Part shown: positions 34,857 to 43,248 of the stretch, piece after piece
Position numbering within the stretch: the first letter of the stretch is position 1
Layout: each line of letters begins with the position of its first letter
From: Lentisphaeria bacterium UBA4640
Lineage (GTDB): Bacteria > Verrucomicrobiota > Lentisphaeria > Victivallales > UBA1829
NCBI GenBank assembly: GCA_002405835.1
Contig: DHMO01000045.1
Coordinates: 1 to 64,000, forward strand
Length of the DNA: 64,000 nt
Reading direction: 5' to 3'
Notes under the pieces: generated by a model
What the model was told of the DNA's origin: nothing
The model's input: only the letters and a program-made list of their open reading frames with translations
Databases searched by the model: none
Position numbers and translations under genes: made by a program

Positions 34857-37091
34857 ATGGATGATCTGCTGTCTGCACAGGAAACACCGTTCGAACTGTC
34901 GCCGGAACCCGGCGGCGTGACTGAACAGACCCTGCGCGGCGAGGTTGAAAAGGTCCTCTACGAAAACGAGGAGACCTCCTATACCGTTGTGATCATCCGC
35001 GACGCTCTCGGCGAACTTCATAATGCGGTCGGCACGCTTCCCGGCGTCTCTGCTGGGCAGGGCATCGAGGCTGTCGGCCGCTGGGAAGTTCATAAGGAGT
35101 ACGGACGCCAGTTCCGTGTACTTTCTTACAATTTCACTCTCCCCGTTACGGCAGAGGGAATCATCAAATATCTCTCTTCCGGCGTGATCAAAGGACTCGG
35201 ACGCAAGAATGCCGAGGCGATTGTCGCCGCATTCGGAGCCGCCACTCTGGATGTGATAGAAAATGCTCCGGCGCGCCTGCGCGAAGTTCCCGGAATCGGA
35301 AAAAAACGCATTGATGCAATCCGGCAGATCTGGAAGGAGAACGCTCAGCGGCGGACGCTCCAGATTCATCTTCAGAGCTACGGCGTCAGCCTTGCCTACT
35401 TCACAAAAATTTATCAGAAATACGGCGACGCCGCGGCGGAAAAAATCAAAGAGAATCCCTATGCGCTTGCAACCGACATTCCCGGAATCGGGTTTGTCAT
35501 GGCGGATCATATTGCGGAAAAAATGGGGATTCAGAAGAACGACCCGAAGCGTCTGACTTCCGGAATGACGTATGTCCTTTCCCAGATGCGCGGGCTCGGG
35601 CATATCTGTGTCCCGCGCGATCTCTTTCTTTCCAAAGCCTCCGAACTGCTCGGGATTGAGCCCGAAGATTCAGAGAAAGCGCTGACCCTTGCCGTCGGTC
35701 TGATGCTTGCGGCGATCCGCAAGGCTTCGGACGGAACCGAGATGGTTTACGAACCCGGACTGCTCCGATGCGAAGAGGAGTTCCCCGTCCGCATTGCGCG
35801 TCTCATGGCGGTTCCGCGCCACTATGGACAGAACATCATGCGTTTTCCTGTTCAGCCGAACGCGATTTTCAGCGATGAACAGCTGAATGCGGTGAAAATG
35901 GTCGGCAACTCACCTGTCTCAATTATCACCGGCGGACCCGGCGTCGGCAAAACGACAGTTGTCGGGGAAATCGTCCGCCGTGCGAAACTTGCCAAGCTGA
36001 CAATCGCACTCTGCGCTCCGACCGGACGCGCCGCGAAACGGATGTCCGAAACAACGCATGTCACGGCATTCACGATTCACCGTCTGCTGAAATGGGATCC
36101 GGCAAAACATCAGTTTGTGCATGGCCGTTCCTCGCCGCTGAAAGCGGAGCTGATCATCATTGATGAAACTTCGATGCTCGATATTCTGATTGCAACCGCT
36201 CTGTTCCGCGCGATCAACCCGGGAACAACAGTTGTGCTCGTCGGCGATGCGGATCAGCTGCCGTCAGTCGGTCCGGGAAATGTCCTGAACGACCTGATTT
36301 CATCCGGTTTTATTCCGGTTACACGTCTGACAAAGATTTTCCGCCAGGGCGCCGGAAGCGGCATCATCATGGCGGCGCACGATGTCAACAGCGGACGCAT
36401 GCCGCCGATCTCCCGGACGCGCCGCAGTGCTCCTGTTACCGATTTCTACTGGATTGAAAAGGATGATCCGGACGAGGCCGCGGATGTGATCCGCCGTCTG
36501 GTTTGCGACCGCATCCCGAACCGCTTCGGACTGAATGCGATGAATGATATCCAGGTTCTTTCCCCGATGAACAAGGGCTCCTGCGGGACCATTGCGCTGA
36601 ACACCGCACTTCAGGAACTGCTGAATCCTGAGGCAAAACTGCAGTTCCGCCACGGCGAACGGCTTTTCAAACTCGGTGACAAGGTCATGCAGATTTCCAA
36701 CAACTACGACAAAGGTGTTTTCAACGGCGATATGGGGCGGATTTGCGCGATCAATTACAGCGATAAACAGTTCTCCGTCAAATTCGATTCGGAGAGCATC
36801 ACCTATGAATTTCTCGAAGCCGATCAGCTTTCTCTTTCCTATGCCGTGACGATTCACAAGTCGCAGGGCAGCGAATTTCCCGCCGTGGTGATTCCGCTTC
36901 TGACTCAGCATTTTGTAATGCTTCAGCGCAATCTGCTTTACACCGGAATGACGCGCGCGAAACGTCTGATGATTCTGGTCGGCTCGGAAAAAGCGGTCAG
37001 CATGGCTGTTCGCAACAGCGTTCGCGAGCCGCGCTATTCTCTTCTGAATGAACGGCTTGCGGACGCGTTCCGGACGGAGGGGTTCGGATGA
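34857..37091 (+). CDS. recD2: RecD2-type helicase
   Basis: ATP-dependent 5'-to-3' DNA helicase not requiring RecBC. 744 aa. N-terminal OB-like region and helix-hairpin-helix motifs (VIKGLGRKNAEAIV and VPGIGKKRIDAI, about residues 115-160), then the helicase: Walker A TGGPGVGKTT, APTGRAAKRM, DETSML (Walker B), GDADQLPSVGPGNVL, FRQ, and the late SYAVTIHKSQGSEF and NLLYTGMTRAKR. No RecB or RecC is nearby. It heads a run with the GSCFA protein and asnB. The ribosome site at the ATG is weak. Confidence 0.94.
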   Translation: MDDLLSAQETPFELSPEPGGVTEQTLRGEVEKVLYENEETSYTVVIIRDALGELHNAVGTLPGVSAGQGIEAVGRWEVHKEYGRQFRVLSYNFTLPVTAEGIIKYLSSGVIKGLGRKNAEAIVAAFGAATLDVIENAPARLREVPGIGKKRIDAIRQIWKENAQRRTLQIHLQSYGVSLAYFTKIYQKYGDAAAEKIKENPYALATDIPGIGFVMADHIAEKMGIQKNDPKRLTSGMTYVLSQMRGLGHICVPRDLFLSKASELLGIEPEDSEKALTLAVGLMLAAIRKASDGTEMVYEPGLLRCEEEFPVRIARLMAVPRHYGQNIMRFPVQPNAIFSDEQLNAVKMVGNSPVSIITGGPGVGKTTVVGEIVRRAKLAKLTIALCAPTGRAAKRMSETTHVTAFTIHRLLKWDPAKHQFVHGRSSPLKAELIIIDETSMLDILIATALFRAINPGTTVVLVGDADQLPSVGPGNVLNDLISSGFIPVTRLTKIFRQGAGSGIIMAAHDVNSGRMPPISRTRRSAPVTDFYWIEKDDPDEAADVIRRLVCDRIPNRFGLNAMNDIQVLSPMNKGSCGTIALNTALQELLNPEAKLQFRHGERLFKLGDKVMQISNNYDKGVFNGDMGRICAINYSDKQFSVKFDSESITYEFLEADQLSLSYAVTIHKSQGSEFPAVVIPLLTQHFVMLQRNLLYTGMTRAKRLMILVGSEKAVSMAVRNSVREPRYSLLNERLADAFRTEGFG

Positions 37092-37948
37092 AAACCGTTC
37101 TGGAACCACCGCGCACCCGGGTTGAATTTGAGCTCCCCTTCCGTTTGAATCCGCATACGGCGGTTGTCTCCTCCGTCGGCTCCTGCTTTGCCGATGAGGT
37201 TGCCGGACAGCTTGCGGATGCCGGACTTGATGTCCTGCGCAATCCGAACGGCATTGTCTACAACCCGGTTTCCCTTGCGGATTCGGTTCTCGGAAAAGAC
37301 GCCGACTTGTTTGAATTCAACGGTTTGTGGCATTCGTGGAATCATCATGGCTCCTTCTCTTCCGTATCGCGCGGGGAGCTGGAACAGAAAATTGAAAGTG
37401 CGCGTTCCGCATTCCGGGAACATCTGCGGAAGAGCGATCTTCTGATTCTGACTCCGGCTTCGGCTGTCGTGTTTCAACTGATTGAAAATCAACAGATTGT
37501 GGCGAACTGTCACAAGGTTCCGGGAACCCGCTTCCAGCGCCGTCTGCTGACGTTTCAGGAATGCTGCGCTGCGCTGAATTCCATTGCGGAATTCACTGCA
37601 TCATTTGCTCCGGAATGCCGGATGGTGTTTACCCTTTCTCCCGTCCGCCACAATCCCGGTGATCTGGTCCTGAATTCACGTTCCAAATCATTGGTGCTTA
37701 ATGCGATACATGAGTGCTGCGGCCGTTTTGAAAACGCCTTTTACTTTCCCGCGTTCGAGATAATGAATGATGAATTGCGGGATTACCGTTTTTACAAAGA
37801 AGACATGCTTCATCCGAATGCGCTTGCTGTGGATATCATCACCCGTTCGTTCGCCGCGGCCTGCTTCGGCGAAGAGGCTCAGAAGATGCTTGACACTGCC
37901 GCTCAGCGTATACGGCGGAGCCGTCATGTTCCGGGAGGACTGAACTGA
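37088..37948 (+). CDS. GSCFA-domain protein, SGNH-like
   Basis: 286 aa. The motif VGSCFADEV (from about residue 30) names the GSCFA family. Together with the late DMLHPNALA, which gives the D-x2-H of an SGNH hydrolase, it suggests an esterase or acyltransferase-like fold with Ser in GSC. FTLSPVRH is the other conserved block. Function unknown in the family. ATGA overlap with recD2, and its stop overlaps asnB by one base, so the three are translated in step. Confidence 0.85.
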   Translation: MKTVLEPPRTRVEFELPFRLNPHTAVVSSVGSCFADEVAGQLADAGLDVLRNPNGIVYNPVSLADSVLGKDADLFEFNGLWHSWNHHGSFSSVSRGELEQKIESARSAFREHLRKSDLLILTPASAVVFQLIENQQIVANCHKVPGTRFQRRLLTFQECCAALNSIAEFTASFAPECRMVFTLSPVRHNPGDLVLNSRSKSLVLNAIHECCGRFENAFYFPAFEIMNDELRDYRFYKEDMLHPNALAVDIITRSFAAACFGEEAQKMLDTAAQRIRRSRHVPGGLN

Positions 37949-39822
37949 TGTGCGGAATCGCAGGAATCTTTCGGAAAGATTATCAACCCGTTGATTTACA
38001 GACACTTGAAGCAATGGCGGATGCAATGCTTCTTCGCGGTCCGGACGGCACGGGGTTCCATGTTGACGGTCCGTTCGGACTGGCGCACCGGCGGCTCTCC
38101 ATTCTTGACCTTGCCGGAGGAGCTCAGCCGATTGCAAACGAAGACAACACGGTTTTCACCGTTGTAAACGGAGAGTTCTACAACTATCCGGAATTGCGCA
38201 AGTCATTGGAACGCAAAGGTCACCGGTTCAGAACCAACTCCGATTCGGAGTGTGCGGTTCATCTTTACGAAGAGTACGGGACGGCGTTTCCGGAGCATTT
38301 GACCGGCATGTTCGCTCTTGCGGTTTACGATGCTCGGAAAAAATCTCTGTTTCTGGCGCGGGACCGTGCGGGGGAGAAGCCGCTTTTTCTGTTGAATACC
38401 AAAGAGTTGTTTGCTTTTGCAAGCGACCTGAATGCGTTGAAGCGCATTCCCGGCGTGGACTGGCAGCTGAATTACGATGCGCTTGCGGATTATCTGATGT
38501 TCATGTACACCCCGGGACGGGCGACCGTTTACCGGAATGTGACGCGGCTTGAACCGGGAAAATCTCTGCTGATTTCTGCAAATGCAACGGCGTTCCAATC
38601 TTACTGGACGCTCAACCCGGAAACGCGCGCTGAAGTCGGTTTCGGAACTGCCGCTCAGCGGGTGCGGGAGATGGTGACGGAGTCTGTCCGTTCCTCGCTG
38701 CTTGCGGATGTTCCGCTCGGCGTGTTTCTGTCGGGCGGTCTGGATTCGACGATTATTGCGGCCGCCGCTTCGCAGGTGGAGTCGCCGGAACCGCTGCGCT
38801 GCTTTTCGATCGGTTTCAATGATCCTGCATATGATGAAAGCCGCCAGGCGGAACGGAATGCGGAGTATCTGCGGAAACGGGCAAAACGGAAGATAGAATT
38901 TTATCACAAAGTCGTTCATCCGGAAGATTTTGCGTCGTTGGAGTTTCTGCTTTCCCGGTGCGGGGAGCCTTATGGGGATTCGTCGATTCTGCCGACGTAT
39001 CTGCTCTGCAAGTTTGCGCGGGAAAAAGTGACCGTTGCGCTGAGCGGAGATGGTGCGGATGAGCTGTTCGGCGGATACGAACGCTATCTGGTCATGAACA
39101 AACTGCGGATGCTGGATGTTCTGCCTGAGGTCTTGCGGCGGGATCTTTTTGCATTTGCGGCGCGTCTTTTTCCGGATCGGGGAGGGGACCGGACGCGTTC
39201 CGCGCGCATCCGGCGTCTTCTGATTGCCGCAGGACATTCTGCCGCAGGACGTTACGCTTCGCTGATTTCCGGATTTTCTCCCTCTGAATTGCGGAAATTC
39301 TGCCGTTTTGAGATTTCGCCGGAGCGTCCGGATGTTTTCGAACGGTGGTTTGACGCCTCGCTTCCGAATGCCGCTTCCGTGTTCGATTACCATGTCTATC
39401 TGCCGAATGATATTCTGCGGAAGACGGATACGGCGTCGATGTCGGTTTCACTTGAAGTCCGGGCACCTTTCCTAGAGTACCATCTGACGGAGTTTGCGGA
39501 GTCGCTTCCGGATGAATACAAGATGCAGGGAATGCGCCGCAAAGTCGTTCTGGCTGAAGCGTTTGGAGATCTGATTCCGCCTGAGCTCCGGACGAACCGG
39601 AAGCGCGGATTCGGCATTCCGCTTGCATCGTGGTTCCGCGGCGCATGGTACAAGCCTGCACGGGAACGGCTGCTCGGCGGACGGCACTGTCCGGAACTTT
39701 TCGACCGGACAATGCTCGAACATCTTCTTGCGGAACACCTTGCGGGACGTGCGGATCACAGCAAACGGCTTTATGCATTGCTGGCGCTGGAACTCGGGCT
39801 TTCCTCTTTCCAGTGCTCCTGA
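37948..39822 (+). CDS. asnB: Glutamine-hydrolysing asparagine synthase
   Basis: 624 aa. The N-terminal glutaminase domain starts with Cys2 (MCGIAGIF), the nucleophile after Met removal, with LRGPDGTG, HRRLSILDL and NGEFYNY; the synthetase domain has the pyrophosphate loop FLSGGLDST (about 256) and ALSGDGADELFGGYERY. The C-terminus continues into typical RKVVLAEAF and RGFGIPLASWF. Longer AsnB-like proteins of this type are also found in capsule or secondary pathways that amidate other acids, so primary asparagine synthesis is not certain. The last 52 bases overlap the convergent unknown gene. Confidence 0.93.
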   Translation: MCGIAGIFRKDYQPVDLQTLEAMADAMLLRGPDGTGFHVDGPFGLAHRRLSILDLAGGAQPIANEDNTVFTVVNGEFYNYPELRKSLERKGHRFRTNSDSECAVHLYEEYGTAFPEHLTGMFALAVYDARKKSLFLARDRAGEKPLFLLNTKELFAFASDLNALKRIPGVDWQLNYDALADYLMFMYTPGRATVYRNVTRLEPGKSLLISANATAFQSYWTLNPETRAEVGFGTAAQRVREMVTESVRSSLLADVPLGVFLSGGLDSTIIAAAASQVESPEPLRCFSIGFNDPAYDESRQAERNAEYLRKRAKRKIEFYHKVVHPEDFASLEFLLSRCGEPYGDSSILPTYLLCKFAREKVTVALSGDGADELFGGYERYLVMNKLRMLDVLPEVLRRDLFAFAARLFPDRGGDRTRSARIRRLLIAAGHSAAGRYASLISGFSPSELRKFCRFEISPERPDVFERWFDASLPNAASVFDYHVYLPNDILRKTDTASMSVSLEVRAPFLEYHLTEFAESLPDEYKMQGMRRKVVLAEAFGDLIPPELRTNRKRGFGIPLASWFRGAWYKPARERLLGGRHCPELFDRTMLEHLLAEHLAGRADHSKRLYALLALELGLSSFQCS

Positions 39823-40814
39823 AACGCTCCGGTTTCGGGGAGGAGAAAGAGGCATGCGGATTCGACTTTCCATCCGGCGGATGCATGCTGGTTCGTGATG
39901 TTTTTGAACGATTCCGGTTTCTTGCACGTATAGAACTGATCGGTTCCGATGAGCGGGGATGTGTATGCGCCCTGAATTGGACCGGAATCGAAGAAAACAT
40001 TCCACCGGTCCGCAAATTCTGCAACACCTAAACCGTTGAATTCAAAAGAGTTGCTTGTAAAACCAATGAGGATTAGGCGGTACTTTGCATCAAACGGAGG
40101 AGTGTAGTTGATCTGAATCCGGATGCTCCAGGTGCGTGTGGCGCGCCAGTTCTTGCCATCGCTGTCGCATGTGAGGTCCTGCCAGTTGCCGAAACGGTCG
40201 TCATAATGATTGTGGAATTCACGGTAATCACCCGTTGGAGCTGTTCCGTTGTGATTGTCGTAGACCTTTCCGAACGTGTCGCAGTACGCCATAGCGGGCA
40301 TGATGATTCCATTATATTTTTTGCAGACATCGCAGTATTCGTGAAGAATCATGCTCCATGAATCGTTGTGTGCGATGAGATTGAAAAGCCGGTCGGTTGC
40401 CGAACATGCCCATGACCACGGCTGAATGTCGAGCGACGGGAGTTCCCCGCTTCCATGTACTCCGGGATACTGCTCCGTTTTGTTCTCCGCAGTGTAATCG
40501 GGCATGAACGGAGTTGTCCATACCTGATTGACCGGATAGTCTTTCGAACGGTTCCAAATGACGAAATCCTTGCGGAGGGTCCGGTAGAAAACATGATTGC
40601 GGTCGGTGAGGAGCGACCCGTTTTCATATTTCAGCAAGTCTTTGAGTTTCTGATACTTATAACTGGCTTTCTCCGCATCGGAAAGCGTATCTTCTCTCGG
40701 CATGAGGAATGTGTAGCGGTCTTCGCGCATCTTGTCGATAATATCGATCCAGTGAGCGAACCGGTAGCGGAGCAGGGAACGGTTGATGGCGTTGAGATTT
40801 AAGTTGTTGGACAT
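39771..40814 (-). CDS. Unrecognised protein, possibly phage tail-related (third of module)
   Basis: 347 aa, no signal peptide or membrane helix, rich in Trp, Tyr and Asn (for example KDFVIWNRSKDYPVNQVW and DREFHN-like DYREFHNHYDDRFGNW). The C-terminal half, with RATRTWSIRIQINYTP and YRLILIGFTSNSFEF, looks beta-rich. No known family recognised. The start overlaps the preceding stop by one base (TGATG), so it is coupled to two other unknown genes on the minus strand. Its 3' end runs 52 bases into the asnB coding region. Given its neighbours, a structural protein of a tail-like particle is the best guess. Confidence 0.6.
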   Translation of the reverse strand: MSNNLNLNAINRSLLRYRFAHWIDIIDKMREDRYTFLMPREDTLSDAEKASYKYQKLKDLLKYENGSLLTDRNHVFYRTLRKDFVIWNRSKDYPVNQVWTTPFMPDYTAENKTEQYPGVHGSGELPSLDIQPWSWACSATDRLFNLIAHNDSWSMILHEYCDVCKKYNGIIMPAMAYCDTFGKVYDNHNGTAPTGDYREFHNHYDDRFGNWQDLTCDSDGKNWRATRTWSIRIQINYTPPFDAKYRLILIGFTSNSFEFNGLGVAEFADRWNVFFDSGPIQGAYTSPLIGTDQFYTCKKPESFKNITNQHASAGWKVESACLFLLPETGAFQEHWKEESPSSSASNA

Positions 40815-41380
40815 CAGGAATTTTCCTCGGTTTCGGTGTCATCGTAGTAACGGTCGGTAATGACGACAGGTCCGTAATGCGCCTGGCGGGCAGCGCCGCC
40901 CTGAATGACGCCGATGAGTTCATAAAACGGAAAACCGTATGAGTCATCTGTTTTTGGCGGTTCATCCGAATTGCTTATTTCGTAACCGCTCCGGATTGTG
41001 GAGTCGGCGAGTTCCAGCTTCAGCCAGACGAAGACGGCGGAAAGAGAAAGTTCGGAGGAACTGACCGTGCGGGAATATGCGGGGCATTTCGCAAGAAGTT
41101 TGCCGCCGAGAAGGACGCGTCCTGCATATGCGGCGTTGTCAAGCAGTCCGTTGGAGATGCGGAGAGTAAGATTTTTCAGTGTTCCGTCTTCTTCGCTTTC
41201 GCTTCCGGCGAGGGAGAGTCTGAATTCTCCGCTGTAGCCGTAAGAGCTTGAGCCGGAACGGGATGAGACGGACGAACTGCGGCTGTTTCTCCGGTTGTCT
41301 TTATCAGTAAGATCCTGGCGGAGTTCCCAGGCTTTGCGGATGGCCTCAATGGTGTTTCCGGTTGCTTCAAGTACTCTCAT
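40814..41380 (-). CDS. Unrecognised protein, tail-fibre-like (second of module)
   Basis: 188 aa. Short N-terminal helix (VLEATGNTIEAIRKAWELRQ), a Ser/Arg/Gly-rich linker (about residues 30-50), then a beta-rich domain. The pattern of a value accessor (LSAVFVWLKLELADSTIRSG), an FPFYELIGVIQ strand and QAHYGPVVI resembles small appended domains at the ends of phage tail fibres, but no family could be named. The ATG at 41380, five bases after the upstream stop, is chosen; an earlier frame extension to 41716 overlaps the upstream gene. Coupled to the next gene by TGATG. Confidence 0.6.
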   Translation of the reverse strand: MRVLEATGNTIEAIRKAWELRQDLTDKDNRRNSRSSSVSSRSGSSSYGYSGEFRLSLAGSESEEDGTLKNLTLRISNGLLDNAAYAGRVLLGGKLLAKCPAYSRTVSSSELSLSAVFVWLKLELADSTIRSGYEISNSDEPPKTDDSYGFPFYELIGVIQGGAARQAHYGPVVITDRYYDDTETEENS

Positions 41381-41384
41381 GGCG

Positions 41385-42344
41385 TCACCATGCAGCCGTT
41401 GCGGGGAGGGAGAGCTGAGCCCAGGTATGGGGACGTTTCTCTTTGAAATGCAGGAAGTTTTCCGCACCCGGCGTGATGTCCTGCTGAGCGAGAATCTTTC
41501 CCGAAGCGGAGAGCCAGAGCGGTTCGTCGACAGGGACGGGGGCGCTGTCGGCTGCGGCGATGCGCGCAATCGCCTTGTCGCTTCCGAAAACGGGATTGCC
41601 GAGAGAATCGACTGCGGTATAGATGCGGACCGGATTGCTGTTTGCTCCGCGATAGCAGACGCTCCGGTTCGGGAAGGTGCGGATGAAGCCGTCGGGGGCG
41701 ATTTCGAGTGCGACATCGACCCGGAAGACGGAGTTCAGCGAATTGCCGTCCTCCTGCACGATCTCCGCCGCGACCGTTTTGATGAGTCCGCATTCGGCGG
41801 GAATGTCGAGTCCGCAGACCTTTACCGGATTTTTGTTGACGGTATCGGCGACTTCAAGGATCCAGCGCGGATTGAAAGTGCGGAGATTGTAGGAGAAGCG
41901 CAGCAGAAGCGAGGTTTGAATCGTATTTGCGGAGATTGCGGTTCCCGCCGCGGTGACGACCGGGCGCAGGGGACGGTTTGCATCGTCCATGATATCATAG
42001 GAGAATTCGAAGGGGACAACTTTTTCGATGGTGGTGAGCGTGAGGTCGAACGGCTGATTGTAAACGGTTCCGGAAGAGCTGTTTGCAGAAGCGGCGGAGT
42101 AGGTCACTTCAACTTCATATTTGTTTTTCTTTCCGTCGCAGGCCGGTGTGATGCGGATGGAAGAGGCGCGGAGGGCGGACAGTTCCGGGTGTGCACTGCC
42201 GAGAGCGGGGAACGATTTGTGTTTGCGCAGCTCGGCGAGACCTTCTCCGTTTTCGCAGAAGAAAACGAGAATACGTTTGAGGCTCTGACCGGATTTGTCG
42301 ATTGTCAACCCGAGGCTGATGTCGCCTTTGTATGAAACAGACAT
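41385..42344 (-). CDS. Unrecognised protein, virion/tail-like (first of module)
   Basis: 319 aa. No signal peptide. Segments such as VPFEFSYDIMDDANRPLRP, TSLLLRFSYNLRTFNPRWIL, DIPAECGLIKTV and VALEIAPDGF recall proteins seen in prophages of planctomycete-type bacteria, where similar phrases (friendly to a tail or baseplate role) recur; this is memory-based and untested. Good ribosome site (AGGAG) before the ATG. It heads a three-gene minus-strand module with coupled starts. No integrase, capsid, portal or terminase lies nearby. Confidence 0.6.
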   Translation of the reverse strand: MSVSYKGDISLGLTIDKSGQSLKRILVFFCENGEGLAELRKHKSFPALGSAHPELSALRASSIRITPACDGKKNKYEVEVTYSAASANSSSGTVYNQPFDLTLTTIEKVVPFEFSYDIMDDANRPLRPVVTAAGTAISANTIQTSLLLRFSYNLRTFNPRWILEVADTVNKNPVKVCGLDIPAECGLIKTVAAEIVQEDGNSLNSVFRVDVALEIAPDGFIRTFPNRSVCYRGANSNPVRIYTAVDSLGNPVFGSDKAIARIAAADSAPVPVDEPLWLSASGKILAQQDITPGAENFLHFKEKRPHTWAQLSLPATAAW

Positions 42345-42421
42345 GGGGATACTCCTTTCGGTTGTTCAGAACGGATTTTCTGTGTCAACCGAAAAATTTT
42401 CCGTTTTTTTTGCTTTCCGCC

Positions 42422-42457
42422 TTGCATTTGTTTCAGTTGATGATATAGTTGTTTCAG
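42422..42457 (+). promoter_or_regulatory. IclR-gene promoter flanked by direct repeats
   Basis: TTGCAT (42422-42427), 16-base spacer, TATAGT (42444-42449). The 9-base repeat TTGTTTCAG occurs at 42428-42436 and 42449-42457, 21 bases apart (two helical turns), on each side of the -10. A candidate autoregulatory site. Confidence 0.5.
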
Positions 42458-42480
42458 AAATGAAAAAGGATTTTTCAAAT

Positions 42481-43224
42481 ATGAAAAACGAGAATACGGT
42501 TCCAGCTGTTGACAAGGCTCTTGCGATTATTGAATTTCTGTGTGCGCAGGGGCGTCCGGTGACGCAGATAGAGATCAACCGGAGCGCGGGAGTGACCCCG
42601 ACGACGGGGTACCGGATTGTGCAGAGTCTGATGAAGCACAACTGGATCCGCCGGAATCCGAACAACACGTATTCTCTCTCCATCGGCATGGTCGGGGTTT
42701 TGATGCACTCGCAGCGGAACGGTTTTCTGTTCAGTGCTGCGCAGTCCGTGCTGGACCGCCTTTCCATGGAAACGAAACTGACCTGCAAACTTTCGATCCG
42801 TCAGTGGAATGAACAGGTGGCTGTGCTGCGCGCGGAATCTCCGGAGCCGTTCGCGGTCGGCGGAAAAAACGGCGTCCGTTTTCCGGTGATAGAAGGATCG
42901 GTGGGAGCCGCGCTTCTAGCGGGAGAATCCGATGATGAAATCCGGGCGCTGGCTGAACGGACGGCGGATGATATTGCGGAGAAACGGGATGTCAATCTCC
43001 TTCTGCGGCGAGTTTCGGAAGTCCGGGCGAAAGGCTGGATTTTCAACCGCGGGAACAGCCGCTGGCGTGTGGATGCGCTCTCCATGCCGGTGCATGATTC
43101 CGGCGGAATGGTTGCGGCCGCGCTGACACTGCTGGGGATTCAGGATGATTTTACGGATTCCAACCTTCCGAAACGGGTCGCTGCGCTGGAACGCGCGGTT
43201 GCGGAAATAGAAAAAGAACTCTAA
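42481..43224 (+). CDS. IclR-family transcriptional regulator
   Basis: 247 aa. N-terminal winged helix (VDKALAIIEFLCAQGRPVTQ, then INRSAGVTPTTGYRIVQSLM) and a C-terminal effector-binding domain with SIRQWNEQVAVL, PVIEGSVGAALL and SMPVHDSGGMVAAAL. The start at 42481 has AAGGA about 10 bases upstream; in-frame ATG codons upstream have no such site. It lies at the head of the enolase-RraA-GH10-SDR set, 25 bases before it, and probably controls it in response to a sugar acid. Confidence 0.9.
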   Translation: MKNENTVPAVDKALAIIEFLCAQGRPVTQIEINRSAGVTPTTGYRIVQSLMKHNWIRRNPNNTYSLSIGMVGVLMHSQRNGFLFSAAQSVLDRLSMETKLTCKLSIRQWNEQVAVLRAESPEPFAVGGKNGVRFPVIEGSVGAALLAGESDDEIRALAERTADDIAEKRDVNLLLRRVSEVRAKGWIFNRGNSRWRVDALSMPVHDSGGMVAAALTLLGIQDDFTDSNLPKRVAALERAVAEIEKEL

Positions 43225-43248
43225 GATTCAACATAAGGAACGAAAAAG

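Noticed and set aside
41381..41716. Upstream extension of the second tail-like gene
   Set aside because: It overlaps the first module gene and is Ser/Pro/Arg-rich; the ATG at 41380 five bases after the stop fits better.
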